The translations under genes were made by a program, and so were the position numbers. DNA of 64,000 bases from assembly GCF_031846275.1 (NCBI RefSeq), contig NZ_JAVRIB010000003.1, positions 217,809 to 281,808 on the forward strand, read 5' to 3'. Position 1 is the first letter of the stretch, and each line of letters begins with the position of its first letter. Under the pieces are notes generated by a model. The model ran no database searches. It was not told the DNA's origin and saw only the letters and a program-made list of their open reading frames with translations. This stretch comes from Spectribacter hydrogenoxidans (lineage in GTDB: Bacteria; Pseudomonadota; Gammaproteobacteria; Nevskiales; Salinisphaeraceae). Of this stretch, positions 8,439 through 17,208 are shown piece after piece.

Positions 8439-9685
8439 CCGGAATAACTGTCGCGCATCTCCGGCTGGCGTTCCATCCAGGGCTGGATGCGGGCGAAGGC
8501 CTCCTCGATCTGCTCCATGGACGTGGAGTAGCTGATGCGCAGCAGATTGGTGGAGGATTCGCCGAAGGCATCCCCGGGAATCACGCACACGCCGGTCTCC
8601 TCGAGCATGCGCATGGCGATGTTGGAAGCATCAACCCCCGGCGGCAGCGACGGCGCGATGTAGAACGCCCCCTGCGGCCAGTAGCCGGTCAGGCCGGCGG
8701 TGTTGGACACGAGATCCACCACCCGGTCCCGCCGGCGGCGGTATTCTTCGACCATGACGTCGATGAAACTGCGGTCGTGTACCAGTGCGGCGACCCCCGC
8801 CCACTGCGCCGGTGTATTGGCCACCGTGGTGGTGAACATGTGATAGCGGCGCAGCATGCGGATGGTGTTCTGGTCGGCCACCACCCAGCCGATGCGCAGG
8901 CCGGGCATGGAAAAGGTCTTGGAGAAGCTCGACACCACCGCCACGTGGTCGAGGTCGGCCGAACAGGTGAGCACGCTCGGGTATTCCATGTCGTCGAGCA
9001 CGAGGTGGTCGTAGACCTCGTCGGAAATCACCTGCACGCCGCGGTAGGCCGCTTCCTGGCAGATCCATTCCACGGTTTCGCGCGGGTACACGGTGCCGGT
9101 GGGATTGCTGGGTGAATTCAGGATGATGGCGTGGGTATTGGGGTTGATCAGCCGGATCACCCTCTCCGGGTCCAGCTGATGCCCGTGCTCGGCACGGGTG
9201 GGCACCGAGCGGATCTGCCCGCCCAGCATCCGGATCAGCGGGGCGTATAGCAGGAACGTGGGATCGGCCACGATGAATTCCCGCCCGGGAGCCGCCATTG
9301 CGGTGATCAGCAGGTAGATACCTTCGGTAGCCCCGGTGGTGATCAGGAAGTTCTCGCTGGTCAGCGTCGAGCGGTAGCGGTCGCTGTAGTAGCTCGCCAG
9401 CGTGTCCAGCAGCTCGGGTAGCCCGGCATCCATGGTGTAGCCGGTCTGGCCGGCCTCCAGCGCGTGGATATGCGCATCGATGATGTGTTTGGGCGTGGGG
9501 AAATCCGGCTGGCCGATGGACAGGTGGATGACGTCTTCCAGTTCGGCCGCCTTGTTGACCATGCGGCGAATGCCGGAAATCGGGATCGCCTGCATCGCCG
9601 GATTCCACGTCATCCGGCCGCGAACGTAGCGATCCTCCGGATCGCTGGCGAGTACCTGGTTGACGTTTTCCATCGGCGTCGCCAT
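8435..9685 (-). CDS. Class I/II PLP-dependent aminotransferase
   Basis: Fold-type I aminotransferase of the aspartate aminotransferase superfamily, 416 aa. Conserved blocks are SIGQPDFPTP, NSPSNPTGTVYP (carboxylate site), VISDEVYDHL (Asp-Tyr ring contacts) and SSFSKTFSMPGLRIGW with the Schiff-base lysine. The start at 9685 (MATPMENVNQ) is preceded by AGGGA at 9 bp; an upstream in-frame ATG at 9748 would lie over the promoter. Family members transaminate aspartate, alanine, aromatic or keto-methylthio acids; substrate not determinable. Divergent from the hydroxyacid dehydrogenase operon. Confidence 0.85.
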   Translation of the reverse strand: MATPMENVNQVLASDPEDRYVRGRMTWNPAMQAIPISGIRRMVNKAAELEDVIHLSIGQPDFPTPKHIIDAHIHALEAGQTGYTMDAGLPELLDTLASYYSDRYRSTLTSENFLITTGATEGIYLLITAMAAPGREFIVADPTFLLYAPLIRMLGGQIRSVPTRAEHGHQLDPERVIRLINPNTHAIILNSPSNPTGTVYPRETVEWICQEAAYRGVQVISDEVYDHLVLDDMEYPSVLTCSADLDHVAVVSSFSKTFSMPGLRIGWVVADQNTIRMLRRYHMFTTTVANTPAQWAGVAALVHDRSFIDVMVEEYRRRRDRVVDLVSNTAGLTGYWPQGAFYIAPSLPPGVDASNIAMRMLEETGVCVIPGDAFGESSTNLLRISYSTSMEQIEEAFARIQPWMERQPEMRDSYSG

Positions 9686-9719
9686 GAGCGCATCCCTGTT
9701 GCTTGACGAGTATCGGCGA

Positions 9720-9748
9720 ACACTAGGCCGGCGCCAGGGTCCGGTCAA
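9720..9748 (-). promoter_or_regulatory. Putative promoter of the aminotransferase gene
   Basis: On the minus strand TTGACC (9743-9748) and TAGTGT (9720-9725) are separated by exactly 17 bp. The -35 is 5 of 6 to consensus, the -10 only 3 of 6. Predicted start near 9713, 28 bases before the ATG. Confidence 0.4.
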
Positions 9749-9756
9749 GCTGTCGG

Positions 9757-9786
9757 TTGACGTTTGTGTAGCGGGCTGGGTAACGT
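9757..9786 (+). promoter_or_regulatory. Putative promoter of the hydroxyacid dehydrogenase-amidase-ALDH operon
   Basis: TTGACG (9757-9762, 5 of 6) and a weak TAACGT (9781-9786) lie 18 bp apart on the plus strand, 56 bp before the first ATG and back to back with the minus-strand promoter. Confidence 0.3.
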
Positions 9787-9841
9787 CCGCTCCATCCCTT
9801 TACGCTGGCCCACCGCCCATGTCGTCGGCTCGATTCGCCTG

Positions 9842-10840
9842 ATGACCGATCGACTTCCCGTCGTCACCGTCCTGACCGCCCCGGATGAGGCACCGCCACC
9901 GGGCCTGGATCAGTTGAACGGCCGGGCCGAAGTCCGGATGAGTGCCGATACCGAGCAGCTGGCCAGCCAGCTGCCGGGCACCGACGTCCTGCTGGTCACG
10001 GATTTCCGTACCGACGCCGTGCTCGAGGCCTGGCCCGTGGCCGACCGCCTGGACTGGGTGCATGCCACCAGCGCCGGCGTGGACGCCTTGCTGTTCCCGG
10101 GCATGCGCGAATCGGACGTGGCGCTGACCAACGCCCGCGGCATCTTCGACCGGCCGATTGCGGAATATGTGCTCGGCCTGATCCTGGCCTTCGCCAAGGA
10201 CACCCGCGGCAATATCGAACTGCAGCAGGCGGGTGAATGGCGCCACCGCGATACCGAGCGCATCGACCACAAGCAGGTGCTGGTAGTGGGCGCGGGTGCC
10301 ATCGGCGGGGAGATCGCCCGCCTGTGCGGCGCCGCCGGCATGCAGGTCGAGGGCATTGCCCGGACCGCCCGCGAGGTGCCGGATTTCGCCGCCGTGCATG
10401 CGATCGAGAATCTGCACACCCGGCTGCCGCATGCCGACTACGTGGTGGTGGCGGCGCCCCTGAACCGGGCCACGGAGCACCTGTTCAACGCCGAAGCCTT
10501 CCAGGCGATGAAACCCACCGCCCGGTTCATCAACGTCGGCCGCGGCCCGATCGCGGATACCGACGCGCTGGTCCGGGCGCTCCGATCCGGCGAGATTGCC
10601 GGCGCGGGGCTGGACGTATTCGAGGAAGAACCTCTGCCGGCTGACCACCCGCTATGGGAGCTATCGAACGCCATCCTGTCGGCCCACATGGCCGGGGATT
10701 TCACGGGCTGGCGGGCCGCCCTGATCGACCAGTTCATGACCAACTTCGACCGGTGGCAGACCGGCCAGCCCCTGCACAACCTGGTGGACAAGAAGCGGGG
10801 CGCCGTGCCGCCACGCGGGACCGTCGCTGCTCCAACCTAG
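9842..10840 (+). CDS. D-isomer-specific 2-hydroxyacid dehydrogenase
   Basis: NAD(P)-dependent oxidoreductase interconverting 2-oxoacids and D-2-hydroxyacids. 332 aa. The Rossmann motif VLVVGAGAIGGEIA lies near residue 148; the catalytic arginine is in FINVGRGPIAD, the glutamate in AGLDVFEEEPLP and the histidine in LSAHMAG. The substrate-binding segment has SAGVDALL. It heads a same-strand trio with an amidase (15 bp gap) and an aldehyde dehydrogenase (4-base overlap), which together look like a degradative or detoxifying route from an amide and aldehyde to hydroxyacids; the substrate is unknown. Confidence 0.85.
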   Translation: MTDRLPVVTVLTAPDEAPPPGLDQLNGRAEVRMSADTEQLASQLPGTDVLLVTDFRTDAVLEAWPVADRLDWVHATSAGVDALLFPGMRESDVALTNARGIFDRPIAEYVLGLILAFAKDTRGNIELQQAGEWRHRDTERIDHKQVLVVGAGAIGGEIARLCGAAGMQVEGIARTAREVPDFAAVHAIENLHTRLPHADYVVVAAPLNRATEHLFNAEAFQAMKPTARFINVGRGPIADTDALVRALRSGEIAGAGLDVFEEEPLPADHPLWELSNAILSAHMAGDFTGWRAALIDQFMTNFDRWQTGQPLHNLVDKKRGAVPPRGTVAAPT

Positions 10841-10855
10841 AACGAGGAACCGTTC

Positions 10856-12271
10856 GTGACCGACATCGCCGACCTCACCGCCATCGAGATGCTCGAGGCC
10901 TTCCGGGCAAAAACCCTGTCGCCGGTGGAAGCCGCCGATGCCTGTCTGGCCCGGATCCATGCATTGAACCCGGCGGTCCACGCCTATTGCCAGATCAACG
11001 AGGAGATCACCCGGGCCGAGGCCCGGGCGGCGGAAAAGCGCTATCAGGACGGCACCGCTCACGGGCTGGTCGACGGCGTGCCGGTGGCGGTCAAGGACAT
11101 CTTCATGGCCGAGGGCTGGCCCAATCTCAAGGGCTCGAAGCTGATCGACCGGCACCGCCCGGCCGACCAGGACGCCCCCGCCGTAGCTGCCCTGCGCCGT
11201 CACGGCATGGTGACCAGCGGCCGGACCACCACGCCCGAATTCGGCTGGAAGGGGGTCACCGACTGCCCGATGGAGGGCCCCACCGGCAATCCCTGGGCAC
11301 CGGATCAGACCGCGGGCGGCTCGTCCGGCGGCAGCGCGGCGGCGGCGGTGCTGGGCATGTCGCCGCTCACACTGGGCACCGATGCCGGCGGCTCCATCCG
11401 CATGCCGGCCGGCTTTTCCGGCTGTTTCGGCCACAAGCCCACCCACGGGCTGTGCCCGATGTGGCCGCCCAGCGCGTTCTATCCGCTGGCCCATGTCGGC
11501 CCCATGACCTGGACCGTGGACGACGCCGCCCTGCTGATGAATGTGCTGGCCGAGCCCGATCCGCGTGACCCCACGCTGCCGGCCAATCGCGTCGACTTCC
11601 GTGACGGCCTCGATAACGGGGTCAGGGGCCTGCGCATCGCGTTTTCAGCCGACTTCGGGTACGCGAACGTGGACCCGGAAATTGCCGAGGCGGTGGCCCG
11701 CACCGTCGCCCTGCTGGAGCGGGAGGGGGCGGCGGTGGAATCCGCCGATCCCGGCTTCGAGGATCCCATCGACGCGTTCAACCTGCTGTTCTACGGCGGC
11801 GCGGCCAACGCCATGCGCGATATCGACGCCGAGGCCCGCAAGCAGATGGACCCCGGGCTGGTGGAAGTGGCCGAATGGGCCGCGCAGTTCTCGCTGCTGG
11901 ACTACATGGGTGCCGCCAACGTACGCGCCAATCTGGTGGAATCCACCAGTCTGTTCCATCAGCGTTTCGATCTGCTGGTATCGCCGGTGTTGCCGATTCC
12001 GGCCTTCCCCAAGGGCCAGGAAGTGCCCGACGGCTGGCATTCGCCGCGCTGGCCCTCCTGGACCCCGTTCACCTACCCCTTCAATCTGACCGGCCAGCCG
12101 GCGGCCTCCGTGCCCTGCGGCTTCAACCGCGACGGCCTGCCGATCGGCTTGCAGATCGTGGGTGCCCGGCATCAGGATGCGGTAGTGCTGCGCGCCGCGA
12201 AAACCCTGGAGAACGTTGCACCCTGGACCGGCCGCCGGCCGGACTGGCGACAGACCGAGACAACATCATGA
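10856..12271 (+). CDS. Amidase (amidase-signature family)
   Basis: Hydrolyses a carboxamide with a Ser-cisSer-Lys triad. Lys80 is in GVPVAVKD, the cis-serine in TAGGSSGGSAAA (residues 152-163) and the nucleophile Ser180 in GTDAGGSIRMPA. 471 aa, typical of stand-alone family members and of GatA. No gatB or gatC is adjacent, and the setting between two oxidoreductases argues for a catabolic amidase rather than the tRNA amidotransferase subunit. The start is a GTG at 10856 behind GAGGAA. Confidence 0.85.
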   Translation: MTDIADLTAIEMLEAFRAKTLSPVEAADACLARIHALNPAVHAYCQINEEITRAEARAAEKRYQDGTAHGLVDGVPVAVKDIFMAEGWPNLKGSKLIDRHRPADQDAPAVAALRRHGMVTSGRTTTPEFGWKGVTDCPMEGPTGNPWAPDQTAGGSSGGSAAAAVLGMSPLTLGTDAGGSIRMPAGFSGCFGHKPTHGLCPMWPPSAFYPLAHVGPMTWTVDDAALLMNVLAEPDPRDPTLPANRVDFRDGLDNGVRGLRIAFSADFGYANVDPEIAEAVARTVALLEREGAAVESADPGFEDPIDAFNLLFYGGAANAMRDIDAEARKQMDPGLVEVAEWAAQFSLLDYMGAANVRANLVESTSLFHQRFDLLVSPVLPIPAFPKGQEVPDGWHSPRWPSWTPFTYPFNLTGQPAASVPCGFNRDGLPIGLQIVGARHQDAVVLRAAKTLENVAPWTGRRPDWRQTETTS

Positions 12272-13719
12272 TCGACTCCCCCATGCTCAAGCACCTGTCC
12301 GGCTACATCGGCGGCCAGTGGTGCGACGCGGACAGCGGCGAGACCTTCGCCATACTCAATCCCGCCAACGGCAAGGAGCTGGCCCGCGTACCCGCCATGG
12401 GTGAGGCCGAAACCGAACGCGCCATCGCCGCTGCCCGCGGCGCGGTCTCGATGGACTATGACCTGGACCAGCGCCGAGAGTGGCTCACCGATATTCGCGA
12501 TGCACTCAACGACGAAGCCGAGGAGATCGGCCGCATCCTGTGTCTGGAACACGGCAAGCCCTGGAAGGAGGCCCAGGGCGAGGTCGCCTACGCGGCGGGG
12601 TTCTTCGACTACTGCGCGCAGCATCTGGACGAGCTGGCGCCGCGCAAGCTCAGCCAACGGCCCAAGGACTGCGACTGGACGGTGCATTTCCGGCCGATCG
12701 GGGTGGCCGGACTGATCACCCCCTGGAACTTCCCCATCGGCATGATCGCCAAGAAGCTGTCCGCGGCCCTGGCCGCCGGCTGCCCCACGGTGATCAAGCC
12801 GGCCAGCGAAACCCCGTTGACCATGATCGCGCTGTTCACCCTGCTGCATAAGCGCCTGGACCTGCCCGACGGCATGGTCAATCTGGTGATGGGGTCGGCC
12901 CGGGCGATCGGCGATACCCTGTGCCGTCACCCGGACGTGCCCATGATCAGCTTCACCGGCTCCACCGGCGTGGGCCAGCATCTGATCAATGCCACCGCCG
13001 ATCAGGTCAAGAAGCTGGCTCTGGAGCTGGGCGGCAACGCCCCCTTCATCGTGTTCGACGATGCGAATCTGGACGATGCGGTCACCCAGTTGATCGGCAA
13101 CAAGTTCCGCGGCGGCGGCCAGACCTGCGTGTGCGCCAATCGGGTGCTGGTCCAGCGCGGCGTGGCCGACGCCTTCACCGAGAAGCTGGTGGACAAGGTG
13201 CGGGCCCTGCGGGTGGGCGACGGCATGGATGACGACATCGACATCGGCCCGCTGATCAACGCCGCCGGCTTCGACAAGGTGCGCCGTCACCTGGTCGACG
13301 CCATCGACAAGGGGGCGGAACAGGTGGCCGGCAAGGCGCCCGGCGAACTGGACAGCAGCAGGGGCCTGTTCTTCCCGCCGGCGGTGGTGCGCGGCGTGAC
13401 CCGCGACATGGATTGCTGCCGGGAGGAGACCTTCGGACCGCTGGTGCCGCTGGTGGAGTTCGACGACGAGCCGGCTGCCGTGCGCATCGGCAACGACACC
13501 GAGTTCGGCCTGGCCGCCTACGTGTTCACCGCCGACGCCGACCGCGCCGCCCGCGTGATCGCGCAGCTACGCTTCGGCCACGTCGGCCACAACACCGGCA
13601 CCGGCCCCACCCCGGAAGCGCCGTTCGGCGGCATGAAACTCTCCGGCTTCGGCCGCGAGGGCGGCGAGGAGGGTCTGTTCGAGTACGTCGAGCCGCAGAC
13701 CGTCCCGCGGGGCGCATAG
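12268..13719 (+). CDS. NAD(P)-dependent aldehyde dehydrogenase, succinate-semialdehyde dehydrogenase-like
   Basis: Oxidises an aldehyde to the acid. 483 aa, the length of GabD. Landmarks: ITPWNFP near 150, FTGSTGVG near 230, the general-base glutamate in LALELGGNAPF and the nucleophile Cys287 in GGQTCVCANR; EETFGP and the C-terminal GREGGEEGLFEY also match the GabD branch. ATG overlaps the amidase stop as ATGA, so translation is coupled. A class III aminotransferase of GABA type lies 2 kb away on the other strand, which supports but does not prove a succinate-semialdehyde role. Confidence 0.85.
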   Translation: MIDSPMLKHLSGYIGGQWCDADSGETFAILNPANGKELARVPAMGEAETERAIAAARGAVSMDYDLDQRREWLTDIRDALNDEAEEIGRILCLEHGKPWKEAQGEVAYAAGFFDYCAQHLDELAPRKLSQRPKDCDWTVHFRPIGVAGLITPWNFPIGMIAKKLSAALAAGCPTVIKPASETPLTMIALFTLLHKRLDLPDGMVNLVMGSARAIGDTLCRHPDVPMISFTGSTGVGQHLINATADQVKKLALELGGNAPFIVFDDANLDDAVTQLIGNKFRGGGQTCVCANRVLVQRGVADAFTEKLVDKVRALRVGDGMDDDIDIGPLINAAGFDKVRRHLVDAIDKGAEQVAGKAPGELDSSRGLFFPPAVVRGVTRDMDCCREETFGPLVPLVEFDDEPAAVRIGNDTEFGLAAYVFTADADRAARVIAQLRFGHVGHNTGTGPTPEAPFGGMKLSGFGREGGEEGLFEYVEPQTVPRGA

Positions 13720-13728
13720 GCGCGCGCC

Positions 13729-14940
13729 TCAGGCAGCCCCGCGCAGGGCAGCGGCCGCCACGCCGGTTGCGGTGGCCAGAAAGACCAGCATGGCCACCGT
13801 AATTGCCTGCCAGGCAATGCCCTGGTCGAGAACGGCGCCGATCGCGGCCGGCGCCATGGCAGTGGCCAGCACCATGCTGGCCTGGGCCACGGCCCGGATC
13901 GCCCCGAGATGCCGCACCCCGTACAGGCGCGGCCAGATCGCCCCGAACAATGTGCCCGCCCCGCCCACGGTAAGCCCCGCCAGCGCCAGGTAGACCGGCG
14001 CCAGCCAGACCCCATCGAACGCGCACAATAGCGCCAGCGCCACCGCCATGGGCCCCAGCATTACCGGCAGCAGGGCCGCCGACCGGAAGCGATCCACCAG
14101 CGGGCCGGCGGTCAGCAGGGCCACCACGTGGCCGCCGGCATAGAACACGAAACTGCTCGCCAGCTGTGCCATGGTCCAGCCCTTGGCCTCCGCCAGCGAC
14201 GCCTGGTGGATGAACAGACCGGTGACGATGAACGGCGGCGCCAGCAACGTCGCCAGCACGGCGTAGAAACGGGGGTCGCGCAGCACGTCGCCGCGGCGCC
14301 AGGCCGGTGTGGAAGAGGCCGTTCTGTCCGCCGACGTCGAGGCTGCCGCATTCGCGGCGGCTGGCGGCACCCGGATCAGTGTTAGCAGCAGCGGCAGGAA
14401 AGCCAGCAGCACCACGGCGATCGTCAGCCAGGTAAACCGCCAGCCCAGCATCGCATTGCCGGTCACCACCAGCAGGGGAAACACCGCCTCGCCCAGTGGT
14501 AGGCCCAACGCCGCCAGGCCCAGCGCCTTGCCTCGGCCGGCCTCGAAATAGCGGGCCATGCTGGTCTGGGCTAGATGTGTCATCAGCCCCTGGCCGCACA
14601 GCCGCAGCAGGAACAGCGCCAGTCCGGCCACCCACCAGGCGGGACTGGCTGCCAGCAGCAGCGCCCCGAGGCCGGCGCCGGCCATGACCAGCGTGGTGAA
14701 CTGGGCCAGCGGCATGCGGTCGATGAGCGCCCCGGCCCACAGCAGCAGCAATCCGCTGGCCAGGGTGGCGGCCGAGTAGAGGCTGCCGAAGGCGGCATTG
14801 CCGAGATCGAATTCGCCCCGCAGCGCCGGCCCGAACAGTGCGATCAGAAAGGTCTGCCCGCTGCCCGACAGACCGCACAGCAACACGCCGAAGGCCAGCA
14901 GCCGCCGGTTGTCGCCGATGAAGCGGACGTAGGCCCTCAT
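13729..14940 (-). CDS. MFS transporter
   Basis: Inner-membrane secondary transporter of the major facilitator superfamily, 403 aa from MRAYVRFIGDNRR. About twelve hydrophobic segments are visible in two blocks of six with a polar central loop (around residues 195-220, rich in Ala/Ser). The loop after helix 2 has the family-type GALIDR, and its repeat in the second half is GPLVDRF. It converges on the aldehyde dehydrogenase (9-bp gap). Substrate unknown; import of the amide or amine processed by the neighbouring operon is possible. Confidence 0.8.
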   Translation of the reverse strand: MRAYVRFIGDNRRLLAFGVLLCGLSGSGQTFLIALFGPALRGEFDLGNAAFGSLYSAATLASGLLLLWAGALIDRMPLAQFTTLVMAGAGLGALLLAASPAWWVAGLALFLLRLCGQGLMTHLAQTSMARYFEAGRGKALGLAALGLPLGEAVFPLLVVTGNAMLGWRFTWLTIAVVLLAFLPLLLTLIRVPPAAANAAASTSADRTASSTPAWRRGDVLRDPRFYAVLATLLAPPFIVTGLFIHQASLAEAKGWTMAQLASSFVFYAGGHVVALLTAGPLVDRFRSAALLPVMLGPMAVALALLCAFDGVWLAPVYLALAGLTVGGAGTLFGAIWPRLYGVRHLGAIRAVAQASMVLATAMAPAAIGAVLDQGIAWQAITVAMLVFLATATGVAAAALRGAA

Positions 14941-14960
14941 GCCCGGGCCGCCGGGGCGTG

Positions 14961-14966
14961 TAGAAT
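14961..14966 (+). promoter_or_regulatory. Putative -10 box of the DsbC-like gene
   Basis: TAGAAT (5 of 6) lies 31 bases before the ATG at 14998. It overlaps the alternative ATG at 14965, so the shorter protein is favoured. No clear -35. Confidence 0.3.
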
Positions 14967-14997
14967 GCCGCGACTGACTGTTGCCAACCATCCCGTC

Positions 14998-15777
14998 ATG
15001 AATCGCAATACGCTCATCGCCGCCGTCGGCGTGCTTCTGGTGGTCATTCTGATGCAGGCCATCGCCCTGTGGATGACCCCGACCGGCCTGCCCGACACCG
15101 CCACCACCGCAGAACGGGCCGAGCCCGACGCGGTGCGCGAGAAGCTGACCGCGCTGGGCGAAGTGGGCGAACTGGCCTTCGAGGAGGATGCCGGGCTTTA
15201 CCGCGCCCATATCGGCAGCCAGATTCTATACGTCACCCCGGACGGTCGCTTCGCCATCAACGGCGACCTCTACGATCTCGAATCGCGGACCAACGTCACC
15301 GAACAGGCCCGCAGCGAATCGCGGGCCAGTGCGCTGGCGCAGATCGATACCGACGACGCGATCGTGTTCAGCCCGGAGGGCGATACCGAGCACGTGGTGT
15401 GGGTGTTCACCGACCCCGAATGCCCCTACTGCCAGCGATTCCATAACCACATGGCGGATTTCAACGAGCGCGGCATCGAAGTGCGCTATCTGGCCTTCCC
15501 CCGCGCCGGCCCCGGTTCCGACAACTGGCGGCTGACCGAAGCACTCTGGTGCGCCGACGATCCGCGCGCGGCCATGACCGCCGTCAAGGGCGGTCAGTCG
15601 CTGGATACCGCAGGCATGCCCTGCGACGCCTCGCCGGTGGCCGATCAGTACCAGATTGGCCGGGATATCGGCCTGACCGGCACTCCCATGATTGTCGACG
15701 AGAACGGCAAGGTGCTGGGCGGCTATCTCAAGCCGGAAGCCCTGGCCACGCGGCTGGCCGGTAACAGCCGGGGCTGA
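14998..15777 (+). CDS. DsbC-family thiol:disulfide interchange protein
   Basis: Periplasmic thioredoxin-fold protein predicted to isomerise or reduce disulfides. 259 aa: an N-terminal membrane anchor or uncleaved signal (residues 7-27), a DsbC/DsbG-like dimerisation segment (VTPDGRFAINGDLYDLES), then a thioredoxin domain with the active site C142-P-Y-C145 in FTDPECPYCQ and a cis-proline in GTPMIVDE. DsbC itself uses CGYC, so the CPYC centre is a variant seen in DsbG-like proteins (CPYC). No dsbD partner is adjacent. Single-gene unit between convergent and divergent neighbours. Confidence 0.85.
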   Translation: MNRNTLIAAVGVLLVVILMQAIALWMTPTGLPDTATTAERAEPDAVREKLTALGEVGELAFEEDAGLYRAHIGSQILYVTPDGRFAINGDLYDLESRTNVTEQARSESRASALAQIDTDDAIVFSPEGDTEHVVWVFTDPECPYCQRFHNHMADFNERGIEVRYLAFPRAGPGSDNWRLTEALWCADDPRAAMTAVKGGQSLDTAGMPCDASPVADQYQIGRDIGLTGTPMIVDENGKVLGGYLKPEALATRLAGNSRG

Positions 15778-15790
15778 TCGGCAGGGGTGC

Positions 15791-15822
15791 GCCCGTCGGC
15801 CGGGAGAACCGGCGCGACGGGC
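15791..15822. terminator. Hairpin between convergent genes
   Basis: GCCCGTCG and CCGG pair with CCGG and CGACGGGC around a GAGAA loop, making a long GC stem between the DsbC-like and class III aminotransferase genes. A second small palindrome (ACCGCC-TCA-GGCGGT, 15826-15840) covers the aminotransferase stop. Neither has a T-run; a bidirectional terminator is plausible. Confidence 0.45.
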
Positions 15823-15831
15823 TCAACCGCC

Positions 15832-17097
15832 TCAGGCGGTCTCGTCCAGGGCTTCCGTGAAGATGTCCACCGCCTGGTCGATCTGTTCACGGTTGACGAT
15901 CAGCGGCGGCAGCCAGCGCACGATGTTCTTGTGCGCCCCGCAACGCAGCATCAGCAGACCGCGGGACTCGCAGGCGGTCAGCAGCCGGCGGGTCCGGTCC
16001 CCGTCCGGCTGGCACTTGTCGTTGAACATTTCCACACCCAGCATCAGGCCCTTGCCGCGTACGTCGGCCATCGCCGGGTAGCGGGCCTGCAGACCCTGGA
16101 GGCGTTCGCGCAGGTGATCGCCCATGACCTTGGCGTTGTCCACGAGGTTCTCCTGCTCGATCACGTCGAGGGTGGCCAGCGCTGCCGCGCAGGCCACCGC
16201 GTTGCCGCCGTAAGTGCCGCCCTGGGAGCCGGGCCAGCCCTTCTCCATCAGGTGATGCGGCGCAGCGAAGGCGGACAGCGGAAAGCCGCTGGCCAGGCCC
16301 TTGGCGGTCATGATGATGTCCGGCTGCACATCGTAATGGGCGTGCGACCAGAACTTGCCGGTGCGTCCGTAGCCGGCCTGAACCTCGTCCATGGCCAGAA
16401 TCATGCCGTGATGATCGCAGCGCTCGCGCAATCCCTGCAGGAACCGCGCGTTGGCTGGCACGTAGCCGCCCTCTCCCTGGACCGGCTCGATCATCATCGC
16501 CGCGGTCTCGGCCGGGGCGCTGTAGGTGGCCAGGATGTAGTCGAGCTCGCGCAGGCAGAAATCGGTGGCCGTGTCCTCGTCCCAGCCGTAGCGGAAGGCG
16601 TGCGGAAACGGCGCCACCACCACGCCGCCCATCATCGGCTGCAGCCCGGCGCGCAGGCCGACGCTGGAGGTGGTCATGGACAGCGACCCCATGGTGCGGC
16701 CGTGAAAGCCGCCGTGGAAGACGATGACATTGGGCCGGCCGGTGGCCTGGCGCGCCAGCCGCAGGGCGCCTTCGGCCACCTCGGTGCCGGCGCTGGCGAA
16801 GAAGATCGCGTCGATGTCCCCCGGCATGCGCTCGCCCAGCCGCTCGGACAGCTTGAGCAGCGGCTCATGCATGATCGTGGTGTACTGGCCGTGGATCAGC
16901 TTGCCCACCTGTTCCTGGGCGGCCTGCACCACATGCGGATGACAGTGGCCGGTGCCGGTCACGCCGATGCCGGAGGTGAAATCCAGATAGCGCCGGTCGG
17001 CGTCGTCGATCAGATAGCAGCCTTTACCACGCACCGCGCGCACGTGCGTCGCCTGTTGCAGCAGCGGCGAGAGATGGCCGGGGCGGTTATGGGTCAT
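15832..17097 (-). CDS. Class III aminotransferase, 4-aminobutyrate aminotransferase-like
   Basis: PLP enzyme that moves an omega-amino group to 2-oxoglutarate or pyruvate. 421 aa. The Schiff-base lysine is K266 in MTAKGLASGFPL; other conserved blocks are LDFTSGIGVTGTGHCHP, GGFHGRTMGSLSMT, MIEPVQGEGGY and AMDEVQAGYGRTG. These match GabT/acetylornithine-type enzymes; the stretch YTTIMHEP and the cluster context favour a GABA-type substrate, and the ALDH at 12.3-13.7 kb would be the natural next step. An AGGAG ribosome site precedes the ATG. Confidence 0.85.
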   Translation of the reverse strand: MTHNRPGHLSPLLQQATHVRAVRGKGCYLIDDADRRYLDFTSGIGVTGTGHCHPHVVQAAQEQVGKLIHGQYTTIMHEPLLKLSERLGERMPGDIDAIFFASAGTEVAEGALRLARQATGRPNVIVFHGGFHGRTMGSLSMTTSSVGLRAGLQPMMGGVVVAPFPHAFRYGWDEDTATDFCLRELDYILATYSAPAETAAMMIEPVQGEGGYVPANARFLQGLRERCDHHGMILAMDEVQAGYGRTGKFWSHAHYDVQPDIIMTAKGLASGFPLSAFAAPHHLMEKGWPGSQGGTYGGNAVACAAALATLDVIEQENLVDNAKVMGDHLRERLQGLQARYPAMADVRGKGLMLGVEMFNDKCQPDGDRTRRLLTACESRGLLMLRCGAHKNIVRWLPPLIVNREQIDQAVDIFTEALDETA

Positions 17098-17208
17098 CGT
17101 GGCGGACTCCTGTCTTGATGGGGGAGGCAGACCCGGCGAGGGTACTGCGCCGTCGCGGCGGGTTCAATCGACGCGGGGCCGACCCGCGAGCCGACAGGAC
17201 GCCGGCCG

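Noticed and set aside
10856..12271. gatA (glutamyl-tRNA amidotransferase subunit A)
   Set aside because: Signature residues fit, but gatB and gatC are absent and the gene is coupled to two oxidoreductases; a catabolic amidase is likelier.
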